DNA of 64,000 bases, from positions 16,262,559 to 16,326,558 of the forward strand of contig CM025854.1 in the NCBI GenBank assembly GCA_003952965.2. The letters are read 5' to 3'. Of this stretch, positions 22,588-35,139 are shown piece after piece. Source of the stretch: Morella rubra (Eukaryota > Streptophyta > Magnoliopsida > Fagales > Myricaceae). The position numbers and the translations under genes were made by a program. Under the pieces are notes generated by a model. That model was given only the letters and a program-made list of their open reading frames with translations. It ran no database searches and was not told the origin of the DNA. The number at the start of each line of letters is the position of its first letter. The first letter of the stretch is position 1.

Positions 22588-25180
22588 AAGCATTTATCAC
22601 TGAAGGATAAGTACAAGCTATCTAAGTTTATTTTTCTTCATTTAATGAGAAAATCTAATAGAATATATTACTATATATTAGTATTTGAATTTTTTAGTTG
22701 AGCTTCCATTGCGATTAGTGCATTTACGGATTTTGATCGTCAAATTTTATTTTAAGGTACAATTTAATTAATTGTAAAAGTTAAAAGGTTACGTGAGTCA
22801 AAATAAATGAAAAATTACATTAATTTAAAATTACATTATTAGTTAAAGTTACTTTTCCTCTGTGATAATTTATCGGATCAACAGATGAGAAAACCAAATA
22901 AGAAGAAGCCGCATTTGTATTTTCTGAAAAGTTTTACATGGCATTTGACAAACCTAATTGTTAATAAAATTTTGATGGTTTGTGAACTTTTGGTCTTCAA
23001 ACACACTTCACGTTAACAATTTTAATACTGTTCATAAATTTCGGTCTGTTTTGTCTCTCAAAATAACTTGTAGAATGTCTATTTTAACCTCAGTCTTTTA
23101 TATGTTTTGAATTGGAGTTGAGAGTCTTTCCACCCCAGATAATCTCTGTGAGTCCCCCACTGCCAACTTTTCAACATTGACTCACATTTTTTCCTATATT
23201 CAGCAACTCCACGTAACTTATTCACAGAGGGAAAAATCGTCTGCTTAAGACCCCTGTCGTATGTCTGCATCTGGTGCGCTGACACCAGCGCAGGTACTCG
23301 TACACCAAAGGTCTGTTGGATTCGCGGTAACATCCCTCACCTTAGAGAAGAACGGTGTAGTCTCACCTGTAGCAACGGTCATTTCCTTCGGCTCTTCCCC
23401 CATTCACCCTGTGTCGTTCTTATTCTACAAATTCGTATACCTTAAGCCAAGCTCCACTGTTTAGTACGGTTAGTCAGTCTGTGCGAATCCGATTCCCTCT
23501 TTGACCAAAATTTTGCCCCTCAAGTCCAATATTGTCAACCGTGTCAGAGGAGGTGAGGGCAATCGATTTGGTGACTGTTGCAGTATGATGAAGCAATTGA
23601 GGGACAGTTCGCATACGTCTCTTCCTAATTCAACTTCTACCTAAACCTGTGCCCTTTGTTACACGAGCAATTATTCATCCCGTTTGCTATTGCCCCCAAA
23701 GCCATGGTGCTGATTACCTGCAGTACTGCTCGCCTCCAAGTAAAGTCTTCCATCGCTTAAGTATATTCGAGTTGCTTGCTTTTTTTCTTTGGTTGGACAT
23801 ACAAACATTGGACTTGTGTACATCCTTTTAAAATCTTTGGTTTGATTCGAGAAAAAAGAAGTTCAATTCACTAACTTTTAAAAGTTAGGGTTCAAGGTAT
23901 GGTACTGTTATGTGTGATGCAAATTGGTGAGTTGATTTCGGATACTTGCGCTGTTAAATAAACAAATTCTGAACAAAGTTGGTCTGACAAAACCCTTTAG
24001 CTAGGAAGCATTTATCACTGCAAGCTATCTAAGGAGAAATCCCTTCCATTGCGATTAGTGCATTTACGATTTTGATCGTTTCCGTGAGTCAAAATAAATG
24101 AAAAATTACATTAGTTCTGCCTATTTGCATCTACATGGCAGACGTTAATAAAATATGGTTTGTGAACTTTTGGTCTTCAAACACACTTCACGTTAACATT
24201 TTAATAATAAATTTCGGTCTGTTTTGTCTCTCAAAATAACTTGTAGAATGTCTATTTTAACCTCAGTTTTTTATACGTTTTGAATTTTGAGAGTCTTTCC
24301 ACCCCAGATAATCTCTGTGAGTCCCCCACTGCCAACTTTTCAACATTGACTCACATTTTTTCCTATATTCAGCAACTCCACGTAACTTATTCACAGAGGG
24401 AAAAATCGTCTGCTTAAGACCCCTGTCGTGTGTCTGCATCTGTGCACTGACACCAGCGCAGGTACTCGTACACCAAAGGTCTGTTGGATTCGCAGTAACG
24501 TCCCTCACCTTAGAGAAGAACGGTGTAGTCTCACCTGTAGCAACGGTCATTTCCTTCGGCTCTTCCCCCATTCACCCTATGTCGTTCTTATTCTACAAAT
24601 TCGTATACCTTAAGCCAAGCTCCACTGTTTAGTATGGTTAGTCAATCTGTGCGAATCCGATTCCCTCTTTGACCAAAATTTTGCCCCTCAAGTCCAATAT
24701 TGTCAACCGTGTCAGAGAAGGTGAGGGCAATCGATTTGGTGATTGTTGCAGTATGATGAAGCAATTGAGGGACAGTTCGCATACATCTTTTCCTAATTCA
24801 ACTTCTACCTAAACCTGTGCCCTTTGTTACACGAGCAATTATTCATCCGTTTGCTATTGCCCCCAAAGCCATGGTGCCGATTACCCGCCGTACTGCTCGC
24901 CTCCAAGTAAAGTCATCCATCGCTTGAGTATATTCGAGTTGCTTGCTTTTTTTCTTTGGTTGGACATTGTTTACCCTGTTGTAAAATGGACATTTACTTG
25001 TGTAATTTCCTTAAAATCTTGAATGCTTTGGTTGATTCGATCGAAATCTTAAGTGAATTGAATTCACAACTAGTTCCTCTAAATGTTAGGGTTCATAACT
25101 ATTTATGGGTGTTTTCGGTATGTTGTATTCTATGGTATCTGTGTTTGTTTTGTTTGGATACTTAGCTGATTTAATAAATT
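22588..25180. repeat. Direct duplication, ~1.2-1.4 kb unit, partly scrambled
   Basis: Unit 1 is 22588-24005 and unit 2 is 24006 to about 25180. Both begin AAGCATTTATCACTG and share 'cttccattgcgattagtgca', then a long nearly identical core (22975-23765 and 24145-24960). The edges of the units are jumbled, with short blocks missing in one copy or the other. The core has open frames on both strands (23261-23464 +, 24263-24571 -), but I recognise no protein in either. It could be a piece of an unknown transposon or a gene fragment. Confidence 0.8.
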
Positions 25181-25617
25181 TCTCATTTTATTTTTTGAAG
25201 TCTAAAAAAAAACTTGTTCAAGATATTACCCTGCCAGAGACTGTGCTTTTTTTGAGTGCTTTCCATATCAGTTCATATCCTATGTTGACTAGTGCTCGAA
25301 AATAATTCAAAGGCTTTGTTCATATTATTTCACATAGCTCTCAAAATGAGCCAATTCTTGATAGTGTTTTACTTACTTCTATCCTTATTTTTTGGAGCAG
25401 TCACATGTTAGTGACAAGCTGAGCGATTCTCCCTCTTTGTCTGAGTTACATTTTGATTGACAGAAGTATATAAGATGCCTAGAAACCTGAAATAAGGTTT
25501 CTTTCTCTACCCAATCTGGTTATCAATTATATTATCAGAGACTCTCTATCATAGTGTTCATTGCCAAAGGCACAAATATTTTTCACCATAAATTGTGCAC
25601 TATCCCTCAATCTAGAA

Positions 25618-25663
<46 letters not shown>

Positions 25664-27660
25664 CCTAAGCGTATAAGTTCCTAAAATCATAGACCATGGT
25701 CCTCGCTTCCTTTGGAAGCAAACAAAAACAAAAGAAATAGAAGACAGTCCCATTAAAATTGTCATTATATTGACAGTATATCTAGAACAATGTGGCAAGC
25801 TTATTCCATTAGATCAAGGTAGTCAAATTTCATTTGGGTTATCTACAAGACTACAACTAATTTATGTGACCTAATACATCCAATGCTTAAGGTGAGGAGG
25901 GATTATTGGCCACTGATGTATGGTACTTCAAGGAGGGTATATAGTGGTACCTTATCGATTACTTTGATGCAAAATATATTATATCGTAGTAGCAGCACTA
26001 TAGGATTGGGGTAAGGATAAATTAAGATTGAGTTATTGGCTACTTGATTGGAAATTGGGGGTTAAAGTATAATTATGATGACCAGGAGAAACAATAATAA
26101 CTTTTGTGCTATATAAGAATAATACATGTGCAATAAGACCTCACTAGAATCATTGATAAAGTCCTGTTCCATTTAATAAATATTATGGATAATATTTGGC
26201 AGGTATCTAACAATTAAACAGTTAATCTACCCATAGGAGATTTCATACAATTTGGGCCGTCATGATCTCTTACACTCAAGCTGTTAACACCATTTTCTAG
26301 AACTTTGTCATGCTATAATCTCCAGTGCCACATGGTTGTAGTAGATCACTCCTCTTATACAATTGTGTTAATCTAAGGAACACTAATCTAAGAAGTGACA
26401 ATTGGATAGCTAGAAGTCACTCACACTCCCAGTTCCACCTAGTTACGTTTTATTTGGGACTTGACACCCCACAATTCATTAGTGCTATGTATGATAGATG
26501 AACAAGAAGATATTTGATGGTTCAAAGAAGTCCATGCAAGGAATCAAGTTTGATGCCTTTAAAGTTTTGTTCATATAGATTTCAATATTGTTTCATTCAA
26601 CTCTTTGGTCTGTTTCTCAGATTTTCTATATGTTCTTAATATGGGTCTTCATCTATATTTTCTCTTGTCTTTTTTTCCCTTCCTCACCTCTGAGCAGGGG
26701 TTCAACCCATTTGTATGCGACCACTCTTTTAGGAGTTATCATTTTTGTTATTTATGAGTATTACTTTGTTATGATTGTAACATAATGCTTTCTGCAATTT
26801 TGTATCATTAAATGTTGTTGGACTAATCTTGTTGAATATTCCGTAGTTAATAAACTTGATATTTATATATTATTATGATATGTAAGCAACTATATGCTTC
26901 CAAATTGTAGTTTCTCTTATGTCATCTAATAAAACGGGCAATAGTTTTGTCTTTTTGGTTGCCAAAATTCATCTCCTCTTATTAAAAAGACTATACCTTT
27001 TGTTAATATTCTCGTGTTCAAATGAAACAAGCTTTACGAAAGTAGTGTTTTCTCATAATATCCAAACTTATAGTAGAAACTGAACTGAATTTTTGAACTG
27101 ATGAAAACTAACAATCATCAATATTTATTTATACCTGACACTTTGCATTGCATCATTTCATCTTGAATAAGTAGTAATTGTAGATCATAATTCAATATTC
27201 ATAATTAATGATACAGTTGTTTAGGTTCTAGTTTTGCTTGCATTACCATGTTCTAGTTTTCTAGAAAAATCATGCTAATTGATTGCTCAACCATGTTCAA
27301 CTGCACAATCTAAGGTTAAGGAAAGTAAGGCCTGATCCATCTAGTAATTCTTAATCTCAACAAATGTCTCAGGTAGAGATTTACTTCTAATTTTGGTTTA
27401 TTTGCTGAATTTAGACACAATATATGGATGTGCTTATTCAATTTATTGGAGTACATTGAGTGCATTAAGATCATATGCCTATACTGTATGAGATTGTCTG
27501 TTAAATGGTTATTGATTATTACTTATTTTACAATGTCTACTCACATTATCATGGACTCGGTGAGACTGAACTTGGCCACATGGTGTGTTGTTGTGCTTTT
27601 TATTTTTTATTTGATTGCATTTATACCCATAGACTCTGCGGCTCGTCTGGCGCCCTAATG
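25181..27660. other. Intergenic, no gene recognised
   Basis: AT-rich sequence with short open frames of noncoding composition. The only clear feature is the CT microsatellite at 25620-25661. Confidence 0.55.
25620..25661. repeat. (CT)n microsatellite, about 20 units
   Basis: An uninterrupted run of CT dinucleotides in intergenic DNA. Confidence 0.97.
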
Positions 27661-27679
27661 ATGTTTAGTCTCTCATCTA

Positions 27680-28630
27680 TCTCTTGTTGGATGAGCAAAA
27701 TGATAAGAAGTTTGTGGACGAAAAACCAAAAGACCAGTTTCTTTGGGATGGGGTGGCGCAAACCTGAACAGTGAAGGCCAAATGAATGTGACGGGACACT
27801 AAATGATGACTAAAGTGAATGCATTAAAAATTTATTACATAGTGTTTCGCTTTCTGAAGGAGCAAACTGGTGTTGGTGGGATTATGTAAAAAATACAGTC
27901 GATGATTATGATGCATGGTGGGCTAGCATTAATATGGTATGTTTACATGTATATTTTTCAATACAAAACAAACACTCTAGGGGGTTAACAGACCAAATAC
28001 TTACTTAACCCGAATGTCATTCTTTGGTTTTCTATCCAACTTTCAGGTTAACAAGTATTGCAAGAACTTTTGACACCATGGGCTTCAAAACTATGGGGAA
28101 CTGCACATGCTCTTCCACAAGACATTTGCCTCCAGGGCCTTGGGGCAAGCCTAGTTTCAAAGGGCACCTGCGCAAGATGATTTGACCCGGGGGATGAGTA
28201 ACCTTCGTGGCATTCCCTATAAGAGGCGATATCATATTGTCAAAGCACATGGATTCTGGGGGTGGTGTCAACAACACTCATGGTAGCGTTGGCTTTATGG
28301 ACATGGGCTTGGGGTCCAAAAAGCGGTGATCTGCTTCATTTACGGGTGGGCGAGCAAGCCATAATACCTTGCTTGCTTATGAGATTAAGTATATTGAAGA
28401 GCTCAAGGAGTACATGCAGAGTAAGGCACATAAAGGGTGTGACAGTAGTAGGGGTGACGATAGGATGTCTAAATGCGTGATTGCACTTGAATCCTGCGAG
28501 CCAAGATTGACACAAGTGCAGATCTGCTTGATTGTAGCCTACCTGAGCATGAGTCGCGCATTGCAGAATGTCTTCCTAACAATGCCTAATGAACGAAATA
28601 GCGAATTGGTACATGGATGCACATGATTTT
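27680..28630 (+). pseudogene. PIF/Harbinger ORF1: Myb/SANT-like DNA-binding protein, broken
   Basis: The + strand readings match the Myb/SANT-like (Myb_DNA-bind_3) proteins that travel with PIF/Harbinger transposases: MTKVNALKIYY and FLKEQTGVGWDYVKNTVDD near 27810-27910, then a likely intron, then KYCKNF and GELHMLFHKTFA-like readings near 28050-28110. The C-terminal part is at 28369-28630 (CVIALESCEPRLTQ). The pieces lie in different frames with stops between them, so the gene is dead. In the family this protein binds the transposon ends and helps the transposase. The partner transposase lies 6.5 kb away at 35140-36450. Confidence 0.65.
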
Positions 28631-29618
28631 CCTCCCCCTTGGTGGATGTGATAGCACAGATTATGTGACTAGGAGTTTGTGCTATGTGTTTTTCATATTT
28701 TCTAGCATTTTCTGGAACTTTGATGTGTAATTGTGACCTTCATGTGTTGTCTAAATATTATTGTGTACTCATGTGGCTTGATGATTATTTGAAATTATGT
28801 TGTTTGTGATTTTCATTTTCTAATACCATGGTTTGTGCTTAGTTTGTGGATTTTATGGACTAATGCATTGATTATTACAACCTGATGATTGCTGTTATTG
28901 TTCATAGTTGTATATTATAATGTTTATTACTTTATATTTGTAGATGCATGATTCAAATTTGTATCTTATAGCGTTTGTTCCTTTTGTTACTTTTAATGGG
29001 TTGGAGCATACTCCATCAATTGAGCGTAACAGATTAGAGAATCAAACTACTCACAGCTTCAAGAGGTGCGTTTTATTCACTCTCTAATGTGTTATGACAT
29101 CACGACTCAAAAAATTTTAGGAATACACCCAATGTAGCTTGGATGGTAGCATAATGATTAGTTAGTCTAATTTAACTATTGGATATACAAAACACTAATG
29201 GCCCAATGCTTGGATTTTGGTTTCTTTTACGATTCTATAAGGTTTTCTTATTGACTTTCCTCTATTCTTTTGCTACTTCTAAAAAATACAAGCTGGGATA
29301 CTGGTGTTGACCTGTATTTTAATGCACTTAAGTGGCTTCATCATTAAGTACTGCAACTAAGTGATGTCAATAACAGAAGATTTGGCAGACCAGCTACATA
29401 CTTGGGTTGAATTTTTATATGTTTACATATTCTATCTTGAGATGCTACATAGTTGTATTGATAAAGTCTGCAATTGGCGTAAAAGCTTGGAAGTTTTATT
29501 TGTACAACAATATGTTACTGTCGTTCTTCTTGGCCTTTGTGTTTGTGGAGATATAGTATGATCTTCATTAAGCACAATTGCTTTTTTGTTATTAGTCATA
29601 ACATTTTATTGCCAAGCT
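28631..29618. other. Harbinger 3' flank, nothing recognised
   Basis: AT-rich sequence between the Myb/SANT-like remnant and the inverted repeat. It probably belongs to the Harbinger element. An open frame at 29361-29561 has no resemblance to known domains. Confidence 0.4.
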
Positions 29619-31184
29619 ACTACTCTATGCTCTCATATTAGCCCTCATTTTGTCTTATATGCATACATTTATGCGTTGGAGCTTAAGGACAGTTGATGGC
29701 TTTATTGTGTGGGCAAAAAGGATTTTGGCAATCACAATGATGCCTAGGTAAGTGTTAAGTTAACACTTGTCATTAACTGCCCTCATTGCCACCCCTTATG
29801 CCCATTCATTCGATTAACTTATCTTAGTAAACTACAAGCTTCATGATTGCCTATTTAGAGTAGGGTGTGAAGTTAGAGGAGACTTAAGGGTTAACCATAG
29901 TTCACTTAGTCATTTTCAACTTCAAACCGATCGGCTATAGCATTATTCCCTTGGTTTTGTTAAAAAGTGTGAGAGATAGAGACATAAGGAGAGAAACACC
30001 ATCTGGCCGAAGGAGAAAGGAAAGGAGAGACCAAAGGAAAAAGAGGAGAAACCAAGAGAAAAAGAAAGAGACCAAAGGAGAGAAAGAGGAAAGCCAAAGG
30101 AAAAGGAGGAGAAAAAAAGAAGAAAAAAGGGGAAGAGGTAGTTCGGCCTACCCTTTCTTTTGTCCCCTTCAGTCTCCTTTTTCTTTTTTTCCTAACTTCT
30201 AGTCATGCTTTTTAGGTGTTTTTACCTAAGAAAAATCAGTACCACCGAAGCCAAGGTAAGGGTGATGTAGTTTCATTTCTAAAATGGGGTTTTGTGAAGC
30301 TTGGTTGTGAATGGTGATGGGAAAATGATTTTGAGGGCCACGGGTTGGATTAGATTATAGTGTTGGGAGTCTTCTTGTGGAATAGATGCATGCATGTGGT
30401 TGGATGATGAAGAAATGGAAAGGGAGAAAGTTATTTGGCCGAAATAGATGTTCTTTGCATTTTTTTTAGAAAATCGTGTTTGCTTTGATGTTTAAGTGAT
30501 GTTAAATATTTTGCATGTAGGTAATGCAGGATAGATTTGTGTATTTGAATTGTTTTTTTTGTCATGATATAGGCATTCCACAAACACCTATTCATACTTA
30601 AAAATCATTGAACTTGTTAGTTGAAATTTTGGGCTTGCATGTGGTATTTTTTTAAAATGATCTTGCATAGATGTTTGCATGTCATGAATTAGAGGTGTAA
30701 AATTTGCCAAGAGTTGTGAGGGAGAGAAAAGGGGCACGAAAGTGCCTATGGTAAAACTTTTCCTTGAATTTGTGCAGTAGAAATTGACAACACGTGATGT
30801 GCAAGCACGAGTTTATGATGATTTGGGAAATGAAAAGAAAGAAGATAAAAATCTTTGGCATTTTAAATGGCTACTGATTATTATCTTGGATATATTTTGA
30901 ATGTAATTCTCATGTCACATATTATTAGTATAGAGGTTGAAATTTATGTCAAAGACAAGAGAGAAAATTGGCATGTAAAGAAAAATTTTAGAACATAGTA
31001 TGGAATACACTAGAGAATTTTTCTAATAAAAAAGTTTGAATTTTTACACCAAATTTTTCAGAAATTAAGTTTAGTATCTATAGGTCTTGTCCTAAAAATT
31101 TCAGCTAAATTGCAAAAGTGGAAAGGACCGAAATGCCCTAAGAAGCACCAAGGGCAGTTTCGGCATTTTAGAGAAAATTAAGGG
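29619..31184 (+). repeat. Left arm of the 1.57 kb inverted repeat
   Basis: Reads ACTACTCTATGCTCTC at its outer end and 'cggcattttagagaaaatta' at its inner end. Its reverse complement is 33121-34691. It holds a purine-rich tract (29951-30140) and strings such as 'aaagaccgaaatgccc', found inverted in the other arm. Confidence 0.88.
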
Positions 31185-31529
31185 TACTGGAGAGATTGAG
31201 ATCAGAGACTTGACCTCCGACATTGACTTGGAGGATTAAATGACCTCAGTAACAGTCGTTTCCTTTTCATTAGAGTTTTGGGTTTTAGTTAGCTTGTGTT
31301 TTTAGCAGTATAACATCACATACATAGTAGTTCGAAAAGCTTTAGTCAGCTTCTGCTTTTGTTCCTACTTTCTCCACTTTTTGTAAATTCTCTAGAAGGA
31401 TAGTCTTTTTTTGTGAAAAGAGAAATTCTGTGATCTTAGTGAAACTATGTATTTATCTTTTCAAAATTTATCTTATCTCATTTCTTTCTTTATGCAATAT
31501 TTTGTTATCTTTTCTTTTATTTCCTTTCC

Positions 31530-31791
31530 TTTAACTTCCAAAAATTTTCAAACTTCAAAGATTATATCTAAATATCACTTTTTCATGAAATTCCTAAAAA
31601 AAAAAAAAAAAAACTATCTTACCCTCTTTAATAAATTTCTAATTGCAATACTATTTTAATTAAACGTTTCCGTAAGCTTTTCAAAGCCAAACAACAATAC
31701 TTCATAGGATTAATTTGTGCTGTAATCCCCGCCTGTGTGCATACCATCTTATAGGTGAGCTAGGGGGTAAGTACTGGCATGGGGCATGACA
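31530..31791 (-). repeat. LTR-start segment S1 (direct repeat with 34880-35138)
   Basis: Shares 'ttaacttccaaaaattttca', 'ttttaattaaacgtttccg' and 'cgcctgtgtg' with S2, in the same order and orientation. It ends GGCATGACA on the + strand, that is, it starts TGTCATGCC on the minus strand. Confidence 0.8.
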
Positions 31792-33120
31792 TCAGGGCTA
31801 TGATCTTGGTCTCTCCAGTACCTTCTATCAGTGGGGCTGGTGGAGGAGGAATTATGTGCAGGAGGGTTGGGTCGACGTCGACTAGCCCAAAGTCCTCAAA
31901 CAGGGAGAGTAGGGGCATGAGTAGTCCCTTAAGGTACCAGTGGGCTTCGTACCCCACATATACCTTGAATGTGTCCGTTACCCACATTCGTATCTTAGCA
32001 ACGAGGGTGTAGGGGTCAATATCCAAGATCTACTCGCTCAGGAGAGTCTTCATTTGTTGGGTCCGATATCCATAGCGACACATACAAAATAAAAGATAGA
32101 GAAAAGGGTTGAGTCCTACTGACTCAATAATGGGGGATAGGAGACATGACATGCGAGATAAATAAACAAGAACAATCATAGCAGTGAGTAATCAATAATG
32201 AAGCAATACTCATAATAAACAGAATAATGATGTATGAGCAATGCAATGCAAAAATGACACATCCGTTTCCAGTCATTTCACTTTCTTCTTTCTTTTCCGA
32301 TCCAGTAGAGGTGTCTTTACTATGCTCTGTTTAACCCCCAGAGTCAAGGTTGTGCGTTCCTCCTCTCCTCTGGGACAGTCCCGTGCCACCTGCACTAGGA
32401 TCTGGTTAGGCAAGCCTTGTACCATTGCCAAGAGAAACCAACCACTATCCTCTCAGTGATAGCTTGCACATTCCCAATGTAAACGTACCGTCACCCGATC
32501 TCAGGAACACTTCTAGTTATAGGTTTCTTTCAGGTCAAAACAATGTTTCCTATACCCATGAGATGATTCTACAGCATGAAATATCAGATGCATAATAGAT
32601 ATACAATTCACATCAGTGAGTAATAAAATACACATATGCACTTTCACATTTTAAATGACAAGACATATCACAAGAATGCATTCAAACTTTATTAGAACAT
32701 TATATGGAAAAGAAATATTAGTATGTTCTACGTATTATATATGTTATAATTTTATTGGCCTAAAAACATGTGCTTGCATTTTATAATTCTTCCTTAAACT
32801 ATTTCTTAAAAGTTAATACTAAATTACTACCTTTATATTATTAATTATTACCCTTTTTTAGCCACTTATTAAACACAAATGGACCTAATGAGAATGGTAT
32901 TATACAGTCTTTATTAATACTAAACTACTTTTATTTAATTGCACTTTTTAATTAATTACTTATTAGCTCATTAATTCTTATTGAGTCGGTTTTATATTCA
33001 CAATAAGCCTTGTGTCTTGGGCCTAATGTGAATTATTTTTGAGCTCTAATTTCTACCATTATTCCCTTGAATTAAGTCCATAATAGTCATATGTCCAAAT
33101 TTTGGACTTAGACGTTTTTG

Positions 33121-34691
33121 CCCTCAATTTCCTCTAAAATGCCGAAACTGCCCCCAAGTGCTTCCAAGGGCATTTCGGTCCTTTCCACTTATGCAATTTA
33201 GTTGAAATTTTTAGGACAAGACCTATAAATACTAAAATTCATTTTTGAAAATTTTGATGTAAAAATTCAAACTGTTTTTATTAGAAAAATTCTCTAGTGT
33301 ATTCGGTTACGCTATGTTCTAAAAATTTTCTTTGCATGCCAATTTTCTCTCGTTTTTTGACATAAATTCCAATCTCTATGCTAATAACGTGTGACGTGAG
33401 AATTATATTCAAAATATATCAAAGATAATAATTAGTAGCCATTTAAAATGTCAAAGATTTTTATCTTCTTGCTTTTCAATTCCCAAATCATCATAAACTC
33501 ATGCATGTACATCACGTAACAACTTTTTGTCAATTTCAACCACACAAATTCAAGGAAAGTCTCGCCATAAGCACTGTTGTGCCAAAATTTTCTCCCTCAC
33601 CACTCTTGGCAAAATTTTACACCTCTAATTCATGAGATGCAAACATCTATGCAAGATCATTTTTAAAAAATACCACATGCAAGCCCAAAATTTCAACTAA
33701 CAAGTTCAATGATTTTTAAGTATGAATAGGTGTTTGTGGAATGTGCATATCATGATAAAAGAATTCAAATAACACAAATCTATCCGCATTACCAACATGC
33801 AAAATATTTAACATCACTTAAACATCAAAGCAAACACGATTTTCTAAAAAAAAAAAATGCAAAGAACATCTTTTCGGCCAAATAACTTTCTCCCTTCCCA
33901 GGTCTTCATCATCCAACCACATGCATGAATCTATTCTACAAGAAGACTCCCAACACTATAATCTAATCCAACCCGTGGCCCTCAAAATCATTTTCCCATC
34001 ACCATTCACAACCAAGCTTCACAAAACCTCATTTTAAAAATAAAACTACATCACCCTTACCTTGGCTTCGGTGGTACTGATTTTTCTTAGGTAAAAATAC
34101 CTAAAAAGCATGACACAAGGTTAGGAAAAAGAGGAGACAAAGGCTGAAGGGGACAAAACAAAGATGCAAGCCGAACTACCTCTCTCCTCCATTTCTCTCT
34201 TCTTTTTTTCCTCCTCTTTTGTCCTTTGGCTTCTTCCTCTTTTTCTCCTTCGGTCTCTTTCTTTTTCTCTTGGTTTCTCCTCTTTTTCCTTTCTCTTTTG
34301 ATCAGATGGTTTTTCTCTCCTTATGTCTCTATCTCTCTCACTTTTCGACAAAACCAAGAGAATAGTGCTTATAGCTGATCGGTTTGAAGTTGAAAATGAC
34401 TAAGTGAACTATGGTTAACCCTCAAATCTCCTCTAACTTCATAGCCTACTCTAAATAGGAAATCATGAAACTTATAGTTTACTAAGATAAGTTAACCGAA
34501 TGAATGGGCACAAGGGGTGACAATGAGGGTAGTTAATGACAAGTGTTAACTTAACACTTACCTAGGCAATCATTATGATTGCCAAAATCCTTTTTGCCCA
34601 CACAATGAAGCCATTAACTGTCCTTGAGCTCCAATGTATAAATGCATGCATATAAAACAAAATGAGGGCTAATAGGAGAGCATAGAGTAGT
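33121..34691 (-). repeat. Right arm of the 1.57 kb inverted repeat
   Basis: Reverse-complement copy of 29619-31184, of almost the same length (1571 against 1566). Differences are scattered substitutions and small indels. Beyond 34691 the copy continues with sequence absent from the left side, so the left arm was cut here. Confidence 0.88.
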
Positions 34692-34879
34692 CGGCTGAAG
34701 GGGGAAAGAAAAAGAGAGAGAGAACAAAAAGAAAAATGTGTCATTAAACCACATGCATGCCCCATTCGGCCAAGTCATGGAGTGTGCTAAAAATTTAATA
34801 TAAATTAAGTGATATTAAGTAGACTAGGATATGATATAATATAATGATGAAAGAAAAATATTCAATATTCAAGATCATC

Positions 34880-35138
34880 TTTAACTTCCAAAAATTTTCA
34901 AACTTTATAGATTATCTCTAAATATCGCTTTTTTATTAAATTCCTAAAAAAAGAAATCTATTTTCCGTCCTTAATAAATTTATAATTACCATACTATTTT
35001 AATTAAACGTTTCCGCTAAACTTTTTCAAAGCCAAATAACCGTACATCATATGATCGATTCGTACTGTAATCTCCGCCTGTGTGAATACCGTCTCTATAG
35101 GTGAACTTAAGGGGTACGTACTGGCACAGGGCGTGAGA
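34880..35138 (-). repeat. LTR-start segment S2 (direct repeat with 31530-31791)
   Basis: Second copy of S1, slightly more eroded at its outer end. It abuts the Harbinger transposase region, so 35138 is probably the right edge of the inserted nest. Confidence 0.75.
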
Positions 35139-35139
35139 T

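Larger units (their letters stand above)
29619..35138. mobile_element. Nest of LTR-like pieces (probably Gypsy) inside the Harbinger element
   Basis: Between the two Harbinger genes lie: an inverted arm (29619-31184), a segment S1 (31530-31791), a middle block (31792-33120), the opposite inverted arm (33121-34691) and a second segment S2 (34880-35138) that is a direct repeat of S1. On the minus strand S1 begins TGTCATGCCCCATGCC and S2 begins TCTCACGCCCTGTGCC, like the LTR-like piece at 16802. The middle block carries a ttgagtcctactgactca motif like the one near 16100, but in the opposite sense relative to the TGT end. I read this as at least two long LTR copies in opposite orientation, with parts lost. 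No gag or pol is visible. Confidence 0.5.

Noticed and set aside
25620-25798. Open frame on the minus strand ending in an Arg-Glu repeat
   Set aside because: The repeat is the translated CT microsatellite.
29951-30202. Lys/Glu/Arg-rich open frame of 83 codons, with a counterpart at 34121-34357 on the other strand
   Set aside because: It is a purine-rich tract inside the arms of the inverted repeat. The charged 'protein' is a result of GA-rich sequence.
31760-32026. 88-codon minus-strand frame with a Pro-rich end (IIPPPPAPLIEG)
   Set aside because: It lies in an LTR-like block with no matching protein family and runs across the S1 boundary, so it is unlikely to be a gene.
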